A DNA stretch of 50,562 nt, taken from CAYMFD01 sp964389475. Its GTDB lineage: Bacteria > Bacteroidota > Bacteroidia > Chitinophagales > Saprospiraceae. Shown in pieces: positions 32,463 through 41,253 of the stretch. The notes under the pieces are model-generated. The model had not been told where the DNA came from and searched no databases. It was given only the letters and a program-made list of their open reading frames with translations. The first letter of the stretch is position 1. Every line of letters starts with the position of its first letter. The translations under genes and the position numbers were made by a program. The stretch covers positions 1 to 50,562 of the forward strand of contig CAYMFD010000016.1 in the NCBI GenBank assembly GCA_964389475.1, in the 5' to 3' direction.

Positions 32463-33029
32463 CTAGACTTGTTGGAGTCTTATCTTGCGCCATGATAGCC
32501 ATCCAGCAATAGCCATTACGCTGTAGATGACCATCATCACCGAGAAAGCGTAGGCTCCGCTGGCCCAGTAGATGCCGATGTAGATGATGTCGGCAATGAG
32601 CAGATAGACCCATGTACTCATTATCCGGTAGGTCAGTAAGAATGTCCCTAGTACGGACAGCACTGTGGTCAATGAATCCCAAAACGCAAAACTCGTGCCC
32701 AATACCTCAATACCACCCCACGTCATAGCAAGCGTACAGACGATGATGATGAGAATATAAATGCCGTGGCGACTCAGATTGTGCTCTGTAATAGGTCGCT
32801 CCTCCACCTCATCGTATCCTCTCGTCCAGGCGTAGAATCCGTAGATCGACATGATGGCATAGAATAGATTGAGGCTGGCATCCCACTTGAGGTTGTACAG
32901 CTCCCAGCTACTATAGGCCCACAGCAGCGAGCTGACAAAGCCGATTACAAAGCAGGAAACATGGTTACGTACTGCTAATACGAGATATGCCAAGCTACAT
33001 ATGACGGCTATCCACTCGAGTGGGCTCAA
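32463..33029 (-). CDS. pnuC: Nicotinamide riboside/NMN transporter PnuC
   Basis: Inner-membrane protein of 188 residues with seven hydrophobic segments. PnuC signatures: WIAVICSLAYLVLAVRNHVS, the loop WKWD-like NLKWDASLNLFYAIMSIYGF with YAW, FWDSLTTVLSVLGTFLLTYR, and ADIIYIGIYWASGAYAFSVM. It moves nicotinamide riboside, which is trapped by phosphorylation in the cytoplasm and fed to NAD salvage; no kinase gene (nadR) is next to it. Its start overlaps the DUF1573 gene stop by 4 nt. Convergent with the nuclease gene, with 35 nt between stops and no visible terminator. Confidence 0.9.
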   Translation of the reverse strand: MSPLEWIAVICSLAYLVLAVRNHVSCFVIGFVSSLLWAYSSWELYNLKWDASLNLFYAIMSIYGFYAWTRGYDEVEERPITEHNLSRHGIYILIIIVCTLAMTWGGIEVLGTSFAFWDSLTTVLSVLGTFLLTYRIMSTWVYLLIADIIYIGIYWASGAYAFSVMMVIYSVMAIAGWLSWRKIRLQQV

Positions 33030-33430
33030 GGTGCGACGACATCAGCGGTGAAGAATGCCTCAACGACGATGGGGTCCGTATTGGCCACTATGTCAAGGGT
33101 CTTGCGTACAGGGCCCAACGGCTCGTTGGTCGTATCGTAGGTGGCACGTATCTCAGCTGTAGCCCCAGGTGCTATCGGATCTCTAGGCCAGTCGATGCTT
33201 GTACACTTACAGGTGGTGACGATCTCGATCTCGAGGTCTGCCGTACCTGTATTGGTAAAACTAAAAACCATCGGTGCCCTAGCCCCCTTGGTCAGCTGGC
33301 CCAGCGCAATAGTATCCTGCCTAAAGGTAATCTCCGCTACTGGTATAGTCGGCGGCACTACGACTTTAGGACTACAACTGACACCTAGCAGCATCATGCC
33401 TATGGCGATTATGTAAGCTATTTTCATCAT
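33026..33430 (-). CDS. DUF1573 lipoprotein
   Basis: Protein of 134 residues with lipoprotein signal MMKIAYIIAIGMMLLGVSC (Cys19). The rest is one DUF1573 beta-sandwich: ITFRQDTIALGQLTKGARAP, FSFTNTGTADLEIEIVTTCK with CKCTSIDWP, then ATYDTTNEPLGPVRKTLDI. DUF1573 proteins are common Bacteroidota exported proteins of unknown role with an ASPHA/HYDIN-like fold. The frame upstream is open for 11 more codons; the ATG pair at 33430/33427 fits the lipoprotein signal. Overlaps pnuC by 4 nt. Confidence 0.88.
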   Translation of the reverse strand: MMKIAYIIAIGMMLLGVSCSPKVVVPPTIPVAEITFRQDTIALGQLTKGARAPMVFSFTNTGTADLEIEIVTTCKCTSIDWPRDPIAPGATAEIRATYDTTNEPLGPVRKTLDIVANTDPIVVEAFFTADVVAP

Positions 33431-33490
33431 GTCATTTGATGGTTTTAACAATAGGTACACCACAAAGATTAGGTGGCTCTATGGATTAAG

Positions 33491-34843
33491 TCAAGTCCAT
33501 AAGTTCTTAATATCCATGCCGTCGAAGCGGCCACTAGACATGAGCAGAAGGTTAGTATCCGGCGACTGTAGAGCCTGTAGGCGATCTCGCAGGGCCTCGA
33601 TATCCGTAAAGACTTCGAGGTTGGCGCTGCCAAAGGCCTGCTGGACTGCCAGACTATCTAGGGGTACCATCTGCTTGATACTCAGCGTATGTTCGCTGTA
33701 GTATAGCAGCGCTACATCAGCAGCGTCAAGAGCTCCTCGGTACTGCGGCAGAAAATCCATATTGAGACTACTGAAGGTGTGTAACTCTAGGCAGGCTACT
33801 AACCTACGACTAGGATACCACTCACTGACCGCCGCTGTGGTGGCCTTGACCTTACTGGGGGCATGAGCGAAATCATGGAAAAGTCGCGCTGAGCCAGTAT
33901 CGGTTACTACCTGCAATCGCCTGTCTGCACCAGCGAAAGTAGCCATCGATGTAAAGAAGTCATGCGTAGTCATACCTAGTGCCAGACAGACATGGTGGGC
34001 TGCAGCCATATTCTGCAGATTATGCTCGCCTATCACGGATACTGGGTAGGTATGGCCATCTACACTCACCTTGTCATCCCCTACCCGCTCAAGGGCATTG
34101 TAGGGTATCGTATCCTTAAGCGACTGGCACGTCTGCACTACTTTCTCATCTCCAGCATAGTAGATCAGCCGGGCATCATGGGACAACTGGTCGACGTAGG
34201 CTGTAAATAACTGGTCGTAATCGGCCTCGGTGGGAAAGACATTGATGTGATCCCAGGCTATACCTGTCATGACCGTCACATCGGGTGTAAAGTGTATGAA
34301 CTTGGGTCGTCGATCTATCGGCGAGGATAGGTACTCGTCGCCTTCTATGATGATGATTGGCGCATCGGTCAGGCGGACCATCGTGTCAAAGCCATCAATA
34401 TCAGCTCCCACGAGATAGTCAAAGTCGACACCCTGCTGCCGCAGTGCATACATGATCATGGCTGTCGTAGTCGTCTTGCCGTGACTGCCTGTGACGACGA
34501 CCTGCCGCTTGCCCTGTGATGCGGCGGCGATGTAACTAGGAAAACTGTGTATCTCTATACCCTGTTGCTGTGCAGCTATCAACTCGGGATTATCAGCTCT
34601 AGCGTGCATACCCACTATGACGAGGTCTGCCCCATCGACGCGGCTAGCATCCCACCCGAAAGTATCTGGCGCTAGTCCCGCCTCCCGCAGCCGAGATAAT
34701 GATGGATCATAGATCTCGTCATCACTACCTGTGACGTGGTGACCCTTTTCTGCTAGCGCTATAGCTAATGCGTGCATGATGCGACCGCCTATGCTGATGA
34801 TGTGTATACGTTGGATAATGCTCTGTTTTATTGATAGTTCCAC
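33491..34843 (-). CDS. mpl: Mur ligase family protein, Mpl-type
   Basis: ATP-dependent Mur ligase of 450 residues that attaches recycled L-Ala-gamma-D-Glu-mDAP tripeptide to UDP-MurNAc. The N-terminal domain begins QRIHIISIGGRIMHALAIAL with the modified glycine-rich motif of Mpl/MurC. The ATP loop is VVTGSHGKTTTTAMI (about 116-130). The metal site IIIEGDEYLSSPID is diagnostic for Mpl, followed by TGIAWDHINVFP and, in the third domain, FHDFAHAPSKVKATTAAV. It overlaps the endonuclease gene by 16 nt. Presence implies peptidoglycan recycling. Confidence 0.92.
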   Translation of the reverse strand: MELSIKQSIIQRIHIISIGGRIMHALAIALAEKGHHVTGSDDEIYDPSLSRLREAGLAPDTFGWDASRVDGADLVIVGMHARADNPELIAAQQQGIEIHSFPSYIAAASQGKRQVVVTGSHGKTTTTAMIMYALRQQGVDFDYLVGADIDGFDTMVRLTDAPIIIIEGDEYLSSPIDRRPKFIHFTPDVTVMTGIAWDHINVFPTEADYDQLFTAYVDQLSHDARLIYYAGDEKVVQTCQSLKDTIPYNALERVGDDKVSVDGHTYPVSVIGEHNLQNMAAAHHVCLALGMTTHDFFTSMATFAGADRRLQVVTDTGSARLFHDFAHAPSKVKATTAAVSEWYPSRRLVACLELHTFSSLNMDFLPQYRGALDAADVALLYYSEHTLSIKQMVPLDSLAVQQAFGSANLEVFTDIEALRDRLQALQSPDTNLLLMSSGRFDGMDIKNLWT

Positions 34844-35745
34844 TTATCGACACGTAGCCGATATCTCTTCTTACTCACCGGCCACTGGTCTAGGTCTAGC
34901 GTAGACTCTACCTTTTTCTCTTCTTCGGGAGCTAGTAGGTCAGCGTAGAAGTCGATGCCAGTAATGGCCTCTACTTGATCTATTGACATAGCGTAGTCCT
35001 CTAGTGGTGCCTCGCTTTTATCGTGGGGTATCACATAGCCTATAGCGCCACGCTGATCACCATTGACATACAGTAGCACCTTGTAAAAGGCCTCTGGCAC
35101 ACTCACTCTATTACGACCTATCTGCTTGAGACCCGGCTTGAGTATACCGCCCGTCGTGATAAATAGGCGGTCATATTTATAGGCCCAGTCCCTTGTCTGC
35201 TCCTCTAGTTCCTTCCAGATACCATTGTTAAAGACCCGGACCTGAGGCGATATATTGCTCATGTAGAAAGACTCCTCCATAGCCGTCTTGCTATGGGCCA
35301 TATCACCAGCAGGCGCTAGGTGGCCCCTCGTGTAGCCCGATCTTGTGTAATCGCTATGCTTTGCTGACCGAGATCGTATATCTGGGTCTACATCAAAGTA
35401 GTTAGATCGCTTGACGTTAGGCACTTTGAGCTCGGCCTCCGTAAGCTCATAAGCTACCCATCTGGCCTGCTCATGCTCCTCGCTATAGGCTAGGCTGTAG
35501 TCGGTATGGTGGACGACGACGTCCTCCTCACTACTAACAGGTAGGTAGGTCCTCTCTCCATCTAGCTCTACTTCTGTAGGTAGGTAGTACTTGGCATCAA
35601 CCGTTGATGAGGTCGCATCGTAGGTACCAAAGGTATTCGTCAGCAGGTACATGATAAAGACAACGAATACGCCAAATACAGCCAGGCGAGCATAGGAGCT
35701 AGCACCACGCTTGCCGTCACCGTGATTTCTTCTGAAGCGTGCCAT
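34828..35745 (-). CDS. Membrane-anchored DNA/RNA non-specific endonuclease
   Basis: Protein of 305 residues. A single membrane segment RLAVFGVFVVFIMYLLTNTF follows a basic N-terminus (ARFRRNHGDGKRGASS). The rest is a NUC1/NucA beta-beta-alpha metal nuclease: SGYTRGHLAPAGDMAHSKTA with the catalytic His of the (D)RGH motif, MSNISPQVRVFNNGIWKELE with the metal-binding Asn, and LFITTGG. It is probably anchored facing the periplasm, and degrades imported or foreign nucleic acid. The frame continues 27 codons upstream into the previous gene, so I use the ATG at 35745, 5 nt after that stop. Overlaps mpl by 16 nt. Confidence 0.9.
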   Translation of the reverse strand: MARFRRNHGDGKRGASSYARLAVFGVFVVFIMYLLTNTFGTYDATSSTVDAKYYLPTEVELDGERTYLPVSSEEDVVVHHTDYSLAYSEEHEQARWVAYELTEAELKVPNVKRSNYFDVDPDIRSRSAKHSDYTRSGYTRGHLAPAGDMAHSKTAMEESFYMSNISPQVRVFNNGIWKELEEQTRDWAYKYDRLFITTGGILKPGLKQIGRNRVSVPEAFYKVLLYVNGDQRGAIGYVIPHDKSEAPLEDYAMSIDQVEAITGIDFYADLLAPEEEKKVESTLDLDQWPVSKKRYRLRVDKWNYQ

Positions 35746-35749
35746 ACTA

Positions 35750-38026
35750 CTATCTGATGACTGACACTGAGCCTCGCTCCTCTGCTTTTTCGCCGCGAGG
35801 GCCGGTGTATGTGACCATGTAGACATAGACGCCTTCAGGTACTAGCTTGTTACTGCGCTTATCGGTACCAGGCCAGCCTTCGCTCAGGTCATTGGTATTA
35901 AAGATCTCTTCACCCCAGCGATTCCAGATGGTCATCTCATAATCGGTGATACCTGCCGTAAAACCTACTCCCTTAAAGGTCTCATGCAGTCCATCATTAT
36001 TAGGCGTAAATGCATTGGGGAAGAACAGGGTTACCTCTGGCGAAATATCAATCAAGCGGATCAGTGTATCCGTACAATTAGATATGTGCTGGACGACCAG
36101 CTCGACCTCGTAGATACCCGTATCCCTAAACGTATAGGAGGGGTTCTGCATATTGCTAAAGCCCTCGTCATCAAAGCGCCACGTCCAGTTGATCGCATCG
36201 ATACTCTCATCGGTAAATTGTACATCAGGATTAAAGATAGAGGGCTCCGTAGGGTCAAAGGTAAACAGGGCCGTAGGGCTAGGTCTCGTCTCAATCCAGT
36301 CTGGATAATTCCGCGCCAAGGTGCAACCAAATGGCGACGTAATAAGCACGCTAGCGCCGAAGGTCCCAGGCTCCTCGAACACTACAGAGGGACTAATATC
36401 CGTAGACGTCTGCCCATCAGAGAAGGTCCACTCGATATCGTATAGCTCGTTAATCGGTTCGCTCAAGTTGTTAAAAGTCACTGTCGCTGGAGCACAGCCT
36501 ATAAAGGCAGATGGCTGCACTACTACGAGTGGCGGTATGGGTGCCCACAGAAACTCAACGGCGACTGTGTCGGTGCAGTTATTGACGTCGGTCACGGCCA
36601 GTATCGGCTGATAACTAGCGGGCTCCTCGAAGCTATGGATAGGACTAGGCTCTGTGCTGGTATCTCCATCACCGAAGTCCCACTCCCAACTAACTAGGCC
36701 TCCAGCTGCACCAGTGTTACTCACATCTGTAAACGCCACGGGACCGACGGCGCATGTGTCATAGTCTACCACGTAGTCTGCTGTTACCTCGGGGAATACG
36801 TCTACTGTAATCTGGGCGGTGTCGGCACAGATACTATCCTGCTTGTTTAATATTAATGTGCCTACATACTGGCCCACTCCTGGGAAACCTATAGTAGGTG
36901 ATCTGTCGGCACTCTGAAGGTCGCCTGCCGTCGTGGGAAACAACCAGTCGTACTGTGATATTAGATTTATGTCTTGACTCTGATTATTGATAAACACATT
37001 TTCGTCACCACAAGACCTTATGTAGTAAGACTTAGGTGCTAGCAGTGGTGCATCGAGGGCGATCTCTACATTGACTGGACACTCCGTAACATTAAACTGA
37101 AAGTCTCTACGTATCTCACCCATGAGCACCCCATTGCGAAACTCCTGTACACAGACCCCAACCACGAACTGCCCGAGAAGCTCTGGTACTCCATTGATAG
37201 TACCATCTATGGGATTAATCTCCACAGCAGGGTTACCCGCAAGTGGTCGAGCTGCTGTGAACTGAGGCGTGATAAACTGCACTGGCTGAAAGGGCGGTGG
37301 ACAATTCTCAGGGGCTGGCGTCACACCATCACACCGCTCGGCTGCTCCGGGACCATCTCCTGCTCTCGTACCTCCCTGACCGCCTGCAGTCAGTGGCGAG
37401 CAGAACTGATACGTTGTCTGATCACCGTCTGGATCGGTAGCACCGTGGTCAAATGTCAACTCAATGCCCTCACAGATTACTATGGGAGGAAACTGGTCAA
37501 ATGTAGGACTACTGCTACAAACCTGCTGACCTGCCGGCGTAAGTATGGCCATAAAGGCTGCCCCTTGCTCGCCTGGTCGCTCGATATTATTGATCGTATT
37601 ATTTCTACAGCATCGCTGATAGACGAAGTGATAGTTATCAGGGATCTTACGAAGGGTAATAGTAAAGCGATACTCCCCTCTAAAAATATCAAAACTCGGT
37701 ATAGAGAGGCAAGGACTAGGGCTCTGCGGTATGATTCTTTCGTTACTCCTTAAGGAGACCTGCTCTACCCCTACGAGCTCAAAGCTATTAGCTCTCTCTC
37801 TAAATATTCCAAACTGAATAGATGGATCAAACTCCGCAGCATTTGCGTCACTACCATCCCTGTACATGATCAGGGTCACCTCGTACTGCACAGAGGCGCC
37901 TAGGTCATCGAGACAGCGATATGTCACATCCCCTCCCACAATATGCCTGGCTAGCATGGGTGATGCCACAGTTACGAGTAGTGCAGCGATGAGACAATTC
38001 TTTATGAACCAATTAGGCAATGCCAT
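35750..38026 (-). CDS. Large secreted PKD-domain protein with T9SS type B sorting domain
   Basis: Protein of 758 residues: signal peptide FIKNCLIAALLVTVASPMLA, then HIVGGDVTYRCLDD, a start typical of gliding-motility-associated exported proteins. An Ig-like N-terminal half with several Cys pairs is followed by at least three PKD domains (VSWEWDFGDGDTSTEPSPIH, YDIEWTFSDGQTSTDISPSV, INWTWRFDDEGFSNMQNPSY). The C-terminus is a type B (CHU_C) sorting domain: FFPNAFTPNNDGLHETFKGV, YEMTIWNRWGEEIFNT and VPEGVYVYMVTYTG. It should be secreted by the type IX system and stay surface-associated as an adhesin-like protein. First gene of the minus-strand run ending at pnuC. Confidence 0.93.
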   Translation of the reverse strand: MALPNWFIKNCLIAALLVTVASPMLARHIVGGDVTYRCLDDLGASVQYEVTLIMYRDGSDANAAEFDPSIQFGIFRERANSFELVGVEQVSLRSNERIIPQSPSPCLSIPSFDIFRGEYRFTITLRKIPDNYHFVYQRCCRNNTINNIERPGEQGAAFMAILTPAGQQVCSSSPTFDQFPPIVICEGIELTFDHGATDPDGDQTTYQFCSPLTAGGQGGTRAGDGPGAAERCDGVTPAPENCPPPFQPVQFITPQFTAARPLAGNPAVEINPIDGTINGVPELLGQFVVGVCVQEFRNGVLMGEIRRDFQFNVTECPVNVEIALDAPLLAPKSYYIRSCGDENVFINNQSQDINLISQYDWLFPTTAGDLQSADRSPTIGFPGVGQYVGTLILNKQDSICADTAQITVDVFPEVTADYVVDYDTCAVGPVAFTDVSNTGAAGGLVSWEWDFGDGDTSTEPSPIHSFEEPASYQPILAVTDVNNCTDTVAVEFLWAPIPPLVVVQPSAFIGCAPATVTFNNLSEPINELYDIEWTFSDGQTSTDISPSVVFEEPGTFGASVLITSPFGCTLARNYPDWIETRPSPTALFTFDPTEPSIFNPDVQFTDESIDAINWTWRFDDEGFSNMQNPSYTFRDTGIYEVELVVQHISNCTDTLIRLIDISPEVTLFFPNAFTPNNDGLHETFKGVGFTAGITDYEMTIWNRWGEEIFNTNDLSEGWPGTDKRSNKLVPEGVYVYMVTYTGPRGEKAEERGSVSVIR

Positions 38027-38177
38027 ATACTTAAGGGGCTAGTTATAATAATCTAAGATAAACATAACGTTATGATGTCCTCTTTGTTACTACGTTGTGC
38101 AGGTAAAGGATGGTCAAAAATACCACTATCCGCAGGTAAGACGCAATTAGGACATAATCTGATGCAACAAATCAACG

Positions 38178-38741
38178 ATGGTTTACGCAGACAAGCTACA
38201 TGACATCATAAATCCCCTAGAGTCGGGCGGTATCGTACTGATGCCTACAGACACTATATGGAGTCTGGTCTGTAGTGTCTCATCGCATAGTAGTGTAGAG
38301 CGGCTACGACAGCTGGTAGGTCTACCGGATCGAGATCCCGTAACAGTACTCGTCAAGGATCTAGACATGCTCAAAAGCTACGTCAACCTTCATCCCAGGA
38401 TAGAGACCCTTCACCTCCACCATGTGAGGCCACTAACGGTTCTATATAAAGATGCTAATCACATCAGCCCATGCGTACTCAATGAGTTTGGCGGCTTGTC
38501 GTGTAGGATCGTCAAGGATGATTTTGTTAAAAAAGTAATCGACCTGCTAGGCACACCTATCGCCGCTGTACATGCTCATATGGTAACAAACGAATGGCCT
38601 GAGGAGTACGACGACATAGCCCCGTCAATCATCAACTCTGCCTCCTATGTATGCCAGCACAGGCGGGACGACGACTGCAACGATCCAGCCGTGGTCGTCA
38701 CCCACGACAAGGACGGAGACCTCATCTTTCTATCCGACTAA
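38178..38741 (+). CDS. YrdC/Sua5-domain protein with altered active-site motifs
   Basis: Protein of 187 residues with the fold of threonylcarbamoyl-AMP synthase (TsaC/YrdC): GGIVLMPTDTIWSLVCSV matches the PTDTxxGL motif, PVTVLVKDLDMLKSYV and RPLTVLYKDANHI follow in order, and SCRIVKDDFVKKVIDLL matches the V-R-x-P region. The basic K-R/S motif after the first helix is replaced (GLPDRDP), and the STSAN signature is replaced by AVHAHMVTNEWP. Catalysis of t6A synthesis is therefore doubtful; it may be a paralogue with another role. It lies 15 nt before mqnD in the same direction. Confidence 0.78.
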   Translation: MVYADKLHDIINPLESGGIVLMPTDTIWSLVCSVSSHSSVERLRQLVGLPDRDPVTVLVKDLDMLKSYVNLHPRIETLHLHHVRPLTVLYKDANHISPCVLNEFGGLSCRIVKDDFVKKVIDLLGTPIAAVHAHMVTNEWPEEYDDIAPSIINSASYVCQHRRDDDCNDPAVVVTHDKDGDLIFLSD

Positions 38742-38756
38742 GCAAACCAAGTAAAC

Positions 38757-39575
38757 ATGCAACTGACATTTGGATTTTCACCCTGCCCCAATGATACCTT
38801 TATGTTTGAGGCTATCAAAAGCCAACGTGTAGATATGCGTGGCCTAGAGATAGACATCGTACTTGCAGACGTGGAGGCCCTCAACCTTATGGCCCAATCA
38901 GGTGAGCTCGACATCACCAAACTCAGCTACAATGCACTGACCAAGCTGACAGACAGGTATCAGCTCCTCGACGCAGGTAGTGCCTTAGGACATAATTGTG
39001 GCCCGTTGCTGGTCAAGAAAGCAGGGACCACCCTACCCCCTATCGAGTCGTGCAGCATCGCCATCCCCGGCGTCAACACCACGGCCAACCTACTACTGGA
39101 CTTCGCCTACCCTACAGCCACGGACCGCCACGAGATGCTATTCTCTGATATCGAAGCCGCTGTCATCGACGACAAGGTAGACCTAGGACTCCTTATCCAC
39201 GAAAACCGGTTTACTTATGCCGAACGTGGCCTAGAAAAAGTAATGGACCTAGGAGAAAACTGGGAGGAGAAAACTAAAAGCCCAATACCCCTAGGAGGTA
39301 TCGTGGTCAAGAGAGACCTGCCAAAGGAAATAAAAGAGGTCGTGCAAGACGTCGTAAGAGATAGTGTGTACTATGCCATGGAAAATCGGCAAACTCCCAT
39401 CGCCTACATACGAGAGCATGCGCAGGAGATGGATCCAGAAATCATGTATAAGCACATCGATCTATACGTAAACGACTACAGCAAGTCCCTAGGCACAAAA
39501 GGTCGTCAGGCCATAGCAGCACTTTTCGCCCATGTGAATAAGGACAGCGAGTTACCAGCGGATTTATATGTGTAA
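38757..39575 (+). CDS. mqnD: 1,4-dihydroxy-6-naphthoate synthase
   Basis: Enzyme of 272 residues of the futalosine route to menaquinone, converting cyclic dehypoxanthine futalosine to 1,4-dihydroxy-6-naphthoate in the cytoplasm. Family features: FGFSPCPNDTFMFEAI at the N-terminus, DVEALNLMAQSGELDITKLS, the glycine-rich GHNCGPLLVKK, IPGVNTTANLLLDF and DLGLLIHENRFTYAERGL. Length and order fit MqnD rather than MqnA. It probably shares a message with the YrdC-like gene; an intrinsic terminator follows at 39664. Confidence 0.93.
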   Translation: MQLTFGFSPCPNDTFMFEAIKSQRVDMRGLEIDIVLADVEALNLMAQSGELDITKLSYNALTKLTDRYQLLDAGSALGHNCGPLLVKKAGTTLPPIESCSIAIPGVNTTANLLLDFAYPTATDRHEMLFSDIEAAVIDDKVDLGLLIHENRFTYAERGLEKVMDLGENWEEKTKSPIPLGGIVVKRDLPKEIKEVVQDVVRDSVYYAMENRQTPIAYIREHAQEMDPEIMYKHIDLYVNDYSKSLGTKGRQAIAALFAHVNKDSELPADLYV

Positions 39576-39663
39576 TTATTTTACAAATAGTAATCACTCA
39601 TCATGTTTGGCACGATCTATGCTTAATAGTTGTCATATGAGTTTTGGTTATTAATTGAGTAAT

Positions 39664-39690
39664 GCCCGTGTCTCGTCAACACGGGCTTTT
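39664..39690 (+). terminator. Intrinsic terminator after mqnD
   Basis: GCCCGTGT (39664-39671) pairs with ACACGGGC (39679-39686) around a 7-nt loop CTCGTCA, followed by TTTT. It lies 89 nt after the mqnD stop. Confidence 0.85.
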
Positions 39691-39756
39691 CTCTGTCTAC
39701 TACTGAGCATTCGATTAGTATTACTACTTTGAGGAGGTTAACAGATCTCCCACCGA

Positions 39757-41223
39757 ATGACACCAAAACATACGCTACCTCTCGCTACAGCCCTCATCGT
39801 AGGCCTCGCAGCTCTCCTATTCTCTTGCAAAACATCTAAGTCACCCGCTCCTACTGCCGAGCTATCCACCCCTTGGTCTAGTGCGACTGGTACATGGTAT
39901 GGTAATGTTGACGCCATGGGCAGCCGAGTACCGCTGGTGTTGCACTTATCTACGATCGCCGATTCTGTGGTTGCCACGATGGACAGCCCCATGCAAAAGA
40001 CTAGCGATATTAAAGTCAACACCAGTCACCTGACAGGCGATTCTCTGCTCATTAGCCATACAGCGATGGGGATGACCATGAGGTTAGCCCATGATGGCCC
40101 GTCGGATGAAATAACCGCTGTATTTAGCCAGAGTATAGTCCGTGATACATTGACCATGAGTCGAGATAGTATGACGATAGGGCCACCGCCTAGGCCGCAG
40201 CACCCTACCACCTTTCCCTACACCGTAGAGGATGTCACATTTGACCATCCCAGTGGGGACCACAGTCTAGCTGGCACGCTTACCATCCCTGACGGTGAAG
40301 TAATCGCTACCGTAGCCCTAGTATCTGGCTCCGGTCCCAATGATCGTGATGAGACCATTATGGATCATAAAATCTTCCTCGTCCTATCTGACTTTCTTAC
40401 TAGGCACGGTATAGCTGTACTGCGCTATGACGACAGAGGTATCGGTGAGAGTACGGGCAACCACAATGCGGCTACTTCTGCTGACCTATCGGAGGACGCA
40501 GCCGCTGCCGTGGACTACCTACGTCGTGATGCTAGGCTAGCAAGTCGCCCTATCGGCCTTATGGGCCACAGCGAGGGTGGCATGATCGCATGGATAGCCA
40601 ACGGCATGACCCAGCTTGACTTTATTGTATCACTTGCAGGCCCAGGACTACCCATCAAAGAACTCATGATCGAGCAGATTGAAATAAGCGCCGGTAATAG
40701 TGGCGCCACCGAGGCTGAGCTCATAGACGTGCGGGCACAGATCGACACGCTATACACCGCACTAATAGCGGCAGATGGACTACCGATCAGCGACTTTATC
40801 ACGGACTACCGTAAGACTGTAGAGGCGGCAATGGCTCTACCCGCTATGCGCAAGAGCGGCAAAGGCATGGATGACGCCATGCTTACAAATAGCACGATAA
40901 TGGGTAGCACGACACCTTGGTTTCGCTACTTCATAAAGCATGATCCGACACCTTACCTAGAGCAAGTACGCTGCCCAGTGCTAGCCGTCAATGGCACCTC
41001 AGACCAGCAGGTGACGGTCCGCAATCTTGACGCTATCAAGGAGACGATAACGGCCAACGGTAACCCTAAAGTCGACGTACAGGCCTTTGACAATATCAAT
41101 CACCTCTTTCAATATGATCCGAGCGGCAAGCCAGAAAATTATAGTACCAATCAGGAAACATTCAATGAGAACGTACTGTATTTTGTAAGCGATTGGATTC
41201 ATGCCATGGCGAGCGAACGCTAA
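39757..41223 (+). CDS. Lipoprotein alpha/beta hydrolase
   Basis: Protein of 488 residues with a lipoprotein signal ending ALIVGLAALLFSC (Cys24). An N-terminal beta domain (ATGTWYGNVDAMGSRVPLVL, residues ~45-145) precedes an alpha/beta-hydrolase domain: LVSGSGPNDRDE (oxyanion region), YDDRGIGESTG, nucleophile elbow GLMGHSEGGMIAW (Ser272), Asp416 in VNGTSDQQV and His449 in FDNINHLFQ. The catalytic triad is complete. This arrangement is common in Bacteroidota exported esterases/peptidases of the S9/S33 kind; the substrate is unknown. Confidence 0.9.
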   Translation: MTPKHTLPLATALIVGLAALLFSCKTSKSPAPTAELSTPWSSATGTWYGNVDAMGSRVPLVLHLSTIADSVVATMDSPMQKTSDIKVNTSHLTGDSLLISHTAMGMTMRLAHDGPSDEITAVFSQSIVRDTLTMSRDSMTIGPPPRPQHPTTFPYTVEDVTFDHPSGDHSLAGTLTIPDGEVIATVALVSGSGPNDRDETIMDHKIFLVLSDFLTRHGIAVLRYDDRGIGESTGNHNAATSADLSEDAAAAVDYLRRDARLASRPIGLMGHSEGGMIAWIANGMTQLDFIVSLAGPGLPIKELMIEQIEISAGNSGATEAELIDVRAQIDTLYTALIAADGLPISDFITDYRKTVEAAMALPAMRKSGKGMDDAMLTNSTIMGSTTPWFRYFIKHDPTPYLEQVRCPVLAVNGTSDQQVTVRNLDAIKETITANGNPKVDVQAFDNINHLFQYDPSGKPENYSTNQETFNENVLYFVSDWIHAMASER

Positions 41224-41253
41224 TGCAACACCATTTTTTTTCGAGCAGCACTT

